A stretch of DNA of 64,000 nt, from positions 149,443 through 213,442 of the forward strand of contig CAADRB010000050.1 in NCBI GenBank assembly GCA_900708905.1. The letters run 5' to 3'. Under the pieces are notes generated by a model. It was not told where the DNA came from. It saw nothing but the letters and a program-made list of their open reading frames with translations, and ran no database searches. The position numbers and the translations under genes were made by a program. The first letter of the stretch is position 1. Every line of letters begins with the position of its first letter. This document shows, one piece after another, positions 59,990 through 64,000 of the stretch. The stretch is from Hymenolepis diminuta. Lineage: Eukaryota > Platyhelminthes > Cestoda > Cyclophyllidea > Hymenolepididae.

Positions 59990-61221
59990 ATGAGTGATAG
60001 AAGAGACAGTATTAGCAGAAAAAATGAACCGCCTCCTCAGGAATGGGGTTTTGCGGGATTTACACCTTCTGGGGAATCTATTTATGAATCACCACAGAGC
60101 AGTCGTTCGCGGAATAGTCCACAGAATGTTCCCGCAGAGATACAGTTACCAACTACAACTGAAGAGAATGAGGAAACAGTACAGCAACCTCCACGAAGAT
60201 CTCAGAGAACAAGGAGAAGCACACAGAGAGAAGATTACATTTATTATCAACCGAGTAAGTTGTTGATATTGTAGAAAACTGACTCATACTGCCTGTAATA
60301 TATTGGGAACTGCACACAAAACACCCCAGAGAGAGAAAATGTTTCATCTTGGTCACATCGTAGTATATTGTGTCAATTAAAACTGAGTAGATGGGTAAAA
60401 TAAATATATCTGATGGCAGGGAAATCAGTCATACTCAGGTTACTATATATCTATGGGAGTTTATCATGAGTGACTCCGGAAACCGTTTTGCATGTCCTAC
60501 GCCATTTTGCCTTCTTTCACTCGACTTCTTAGTTCGGGTATTTGGCTTCTGTTCGGCTGGATATTACTTAAAAACCTCTTATTTCTCCTCTCTTTGGTTT
60601 GGCTAAAGAATCATCCAATTCACTGAGAGCAGGTAGATGATTACATTTTTCTCCTTTACCACCTCAGCAGAGTCTCTACATTTTTTCCTAAACATCAGCT
60701 ACACACAGGGGACAAGAAGAGGAAGTGACAATGGAATCCCAGCAACCAATTTCAAGAAACTCGCAAGAACCCAGAGAAGGCGATTCTGGCGAAGGCGAAA
60801 GGGAGGTATCGACTGAGCCACAAAAGCAAGAAGAGGTACTCAGTTCACGACCTCAGTCTCCAACTCCTAGAAGGAAAAGGACAAGCAAGGCCTTATTAAG
60901 TGATTGTGAACTTATGTCTATTGTAAAGGAAGCTCTGGATATATTGCGAGTGATTAAAGATGACACATACGAAGAATTCGGTAGATTAACGTAACTTTTA
61001 TTATAAAAACGCTAAAAAAATGAGCACTTGAATTGCTTCTTTTCTTACATCTTCATATAGATACTCCAGATGAAGAAAAGGGTGAAAAAATGAAACACAA
61101 GGAAAGTGGCAAAAATAATTCAAAGAAAATTTTTAAGAAAAGTCCGAAGAGATGGAGAAAAAGGGATCCTTCAGATTCCCCTCCAGGCACGCCCAGTGCA
61201 AAAAAAGCAAGAATAGATTAA
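59990..61221 (+). CDS. Tandem-family unit D: intact-looking 243-residue basic/low-complexity protein
   Basis: No known family recognised. Exons: 59990-60254, 60609-60632 (24 nt), 60699-60980 and 61061-61221; every junction is phase 1 and the whole is open to TAA. Without the 24-nt exon it is also in frame (235 residues). Residues 1-68 are Ser/Pro/Glu/Gln-rich. Residues 69-88 are a basic block, RRSQRTRRS, followed by DYIYYQP. Exon 3 has a Glu-rich stretch, then TPRRKRTSKALL and a likely helix (LMSIVKEALDILRVI). The last exon is Lys-rich and ends GTPSAKKARID. The basic clusters suggest nuclear location (inference). The ATG at 59990 is supported by alignment with unit B. The exon 3 donor (GTAGAT) is weak but gives the phase that keeps the family C-terminus. 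Repeat R3 lies in intron 1. Possible relatives by motif shape only: shugoshin C-terminal or CENP-C basic motifs. Confidence 0.62.
60295..60440 (+). repeat. Interspersed repeat R3, copy 2 (in intron 1 of unit D)
   Basis: Matches 16340-16470 in the same orientation (see that copy). Its presence in the intron, and not in units B or C, suggests insertion after duplication. Confidence 0.5.
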
Positions 61222-64000
61222 TTTGTCAAATCACACAAGACATTTAATAATCTACCTGATAATAGTTTATTTTACGACACATAAATCATTCTCTAAGAAA
61301 AAGTAGAGATGTTTATTATGAGATAATATGAGTCTTTTCGAGAGAATTTACCAAAATGTCATGTTTTTGATAAAATAAATAAATGATGGCAGTTAATAGA
61401 TTTCTGCCCAGTTTTAACCGTTACAGAGTAACTCACAAAGGAGATAATCTTCAGACAGTCGTTGTAAGCGTATCTTATTTGGCCCTTACACACAAGTCTT
61501 CTGTCAATTACACGGTTCAGATTTGTGACTAGCTTTCCCAATTCAAATCTCACTCTTCTCCTTTAGTATTGTTTTAATACACTGATGATCTACCACAACT
61601 TTAGTTCGAAAAGTTTGCCACCTCTTGTTAGTCTTTAAAATTATTAGATTTCATAAAAATATCTGTCAGGCTACAAAAGAAGCTCTGTTTGAGATTAGCG
61701 CTACTTTAAACGTCCTATTTTTTTTAATTAAAAGGGTTAATTAGTAATCACTTTACTTATGAAAATAGAACCTGAGAAAAGTCTTACCAAACACAGGATT
61801 TCTTATTTTAAATTTGAATTTTTCTTAGGCATCTTTCCCTGCAGTTCTCAAACCACCCAGTGTAGGTTTTTCTTCCTTGAATATGCACTTTTGCAACCTT
61901 CACACTTGAGTAGTTAGTTTACGATCTTTATAGTGTGCCGATAATTTAATACGTCTTAAATAACGTTATAACATGAAACATCTTTCACACTCTCGTTTTA
62001 CTACTAAGCTGTGTTGTAGTATTCTACTAATATTTTGTAGGAGTGCGAAGAGCAAGAACGACGACAGGAATTACGCTCCAGGATCAGTTGTTATAGTTAA
62101 GGGCACACCAAATAAAGTAATCCATCTATCCAGTAGAATTCATTCGTTGAAAATACGACTCTGTATCCAGTTAAAGGATACGTTAGAAAGCTAAGATCGC
62201 TAGAAGAACGCTAGAAAAAAATGCAATAGAATAGTGAGAGTATATCAAGACTGCTGACCTCACAATGTTATAGGGTTCACAAGTGGAAACAAAATAGGCA
62301 AAAAACTGACTAAGAGCATACAACTAAATGAAAAATTAGAACTGAGCCCTTCAGTTTCGTTATTAGCCTTCAGAAAGTTTTATCAAGAAATCTGAATATG
62401 TAACCATTGCATCACAATTTTGTAGTGTAAAAAGTGTTGATTAAATAAAGATTCACAAAAAATTTTATAGACAAGGCAAGATAGAATGAGAGGATTTAAA
62501 GTTTTAGAAGATCAAGAAAGATATACAGATATAGAGCACAGTGAGATTGCGGATTAGTAGTTGGTGCTCTATACACTCTTGTCGGTTGGCATCCAGGCAA
62601 GTGCTTCCCTAGTGGCTAGCGAATTTGTTAGCTTCGTCTACTTCCAAACCTTCAGTGGCAATGCGCCTACAGAAGACACCCAATTTAAGCACATATACCA
62701 TATTAAGTTTTTTGAAAGCGAAATAACAATTTGATCAGCAATATCGGCTTATTGAATTTCACTAAAACGTAAATTCTCTGTTCCTTCGGGAATTCCGATC
62801 TAAATGTTCACAGTATTCAGCTGCTTAATCGATAATGACTTAAGCTCAGTCAAGCATTGCTTAACTCGGTCCAAGAGAATTCAAAATAAAAAGGAGCTTG
62901 ATACGTGTACTGAGGAGTTTGTTTAATAAGTTTCTTACGGAAAGGTAGAAATGGTAGTCTAGTGGAAGGGAATTATCACAGAACTACTGCGAGTTCCAAA
63001 AAATTGATAGGAGCAATTGAAAGGTCATTGTTAACCCAATGAAAGAGAATGATATCGATACTTATAAATCACTATCTCTGATTATGTAAAACCAGGGTGC
63101 CTACTGTCATATAATGTTTTCGGCAAAATTTACCACCGGCGGTATTATTAACTATTCAATATCCAATGTTAAGTGTCAAAGTTCTTACGCCTATCGGTTC
63201 TTCTTGAGTATTTTATCTGTAAATGAATACTACGCATGTGGTATTGTACGTCAACTAGCAGTTACTAGTGAGAAATTTGAAGCTAGCTAAGCTAGTAATC
63301 TCGCTAGTCAGTATGGAAGCACTCGATAGCGCACAGACAAGCATGAGCATACAGTGAATCAAATGCAACTTGATTGCTCCCTCTTGCTTCTCTGTCCTTT
63401 AATGCTTTTTGGTCCATATTTCTATTGTTTTTATTCTTACTTATATATCTTTATGCCTATTCATTCTATCTTGGGTTGTCTATTAAATTTTCTCCAGTAA
63501 ATCCTTATCTAAACCGCGTTTCATGCAATACGATCTTTATTAACAAAGCAAACAGAGTTCATTATTAAGGACAGTGAAATAATCTATCTGCTATTTAATT
63601 AACAGAAATAACTTCCTTACAAATAATGATATGCTTTATTGCGTCTTTCAACACAGTTTATTTCGACGGGCTTTTTTGCAAAAGGAATTAGAACCCGGGT
63701 TTTTAGTTGCCTTAAAAATTGGATATACCACACTATAAGTTCCTGTTCTAGAGATGAACGGTATTGCATTATAGGAGTAGAACTACATACTGCTTGCCGA
63801 GATGTCCACACCATTAAGCCACTAACTACAGATGCTGGGATGGTAAAGCTAATAGGACTGCTACATTGTCAGTTCCAATATACCCACAGCTAGACAACGA
63901 GATAATTATTGAATACCTCCTAATAGGCTTATAAAGAAAAAGTCTGCGTTTTCAGGACTTATCTGATGTAGTTTAAGCAGAGAGCTCATTCAAAATAGAG
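61222..64000. other. Gene-free right end; weak last-exon-like segment near 62040
   Basis: No gene supported. At 62040-62194, after TTTTGTAG, a frame reads SAKSKNDDRNYAPGS and stays open for about 50 codons. It shares a short run of similarity with the unit C last exon and could be a further relic of the tandem family, but the evidence is thin. The rest is AT-rich. Confidence 0.3.

Noticed and set aside
1..64000. CRISPR arrays, bacterial operons, riboswitches or rRNA
   Set aside because: No regularly spaced repeats, no Shine-Dalgarno-led gene strings and no rRNA core sequences. The window is eukaryotic.

Overview
This is AT-rich, repeat-laden, intron-containing animal DNA. Four conserved eukaryotic genes can be rebuilt exon by exon: a MARCH-type RING-CH ubiquitin ligase (minus, 813-2457), CZIB/C1orf123 (plus, 5525-6267), ALG10 (minus, 23192-24672) and a SERBP1/HABP4-family RNA-binding protein (minus, 33520-34963). 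Introns are often extremely short (32, 39 and 40 nt). First coding exons can be tiny (6 nt in CZIB, 8 nt in ALG10). The mobile-element remnants are Ty3/gypsy, non-LTR and mariner types. I infer a flatworm (cestode or trematode), but nothing in the window proves the phylum.

Layout: 1-2460 MARCH ligase. 2460-5500 AT-rich DNA with a degenerate Ty3/gypsy pol end. 5525-6267 CZIB. 6300-23190 is gene-poor, with an LTR/primer-binding-site-like segment near 6690, a gypsy RNase H-integrase remnant (7850-9060) between candidate LTRs, a dead mariner (about 12.0-12.57 kb) and a second gypsy remnant (17.9-18.8 kb). 23192-24672 ALG10. 24.7-33.4 kb holds a LINE reverse-transcriptase remnant (about 27.95-28.38 kb), unassigned coding-like debris (28.4-30.0 kb) and tRNA-derived SINE-like copies. 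33520-34963 SERBP1-like. 35-44.6 kb shows no recognisable gene.

The most unusual part is 44.6-61.3 kb. It holds a tandem family of small, basic, low-complexity proteins that I cannot match to a known family. Two members look potentially intact, at 59990-61221 and at 50701 to about 53.3-53.9 kb; the second has an uncertain C-terminus. Two are decayed: one at 55291-57494 (start codon and splice donor lost) and one at 47409-48020 (in-frame TGA codons). The copies share phase-1 exon boundaries, an MSD start, a basic RR(S)xR...Y/F-I-Y...P block ending exon 1, and a terminal exon whose last residues carry a KKxR cluster in several copies. Flanking and intronic DNA was duplicated with them, so this is a local birth-and-death cluster rather than convergence.

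The housekeeping genes have no evident functional link: membrane ubiquitin ligase, zinc-binding protein, N-glycan precursor glucosyltransferase and mRNA-binding protein. They are separate transcription units on both strands.
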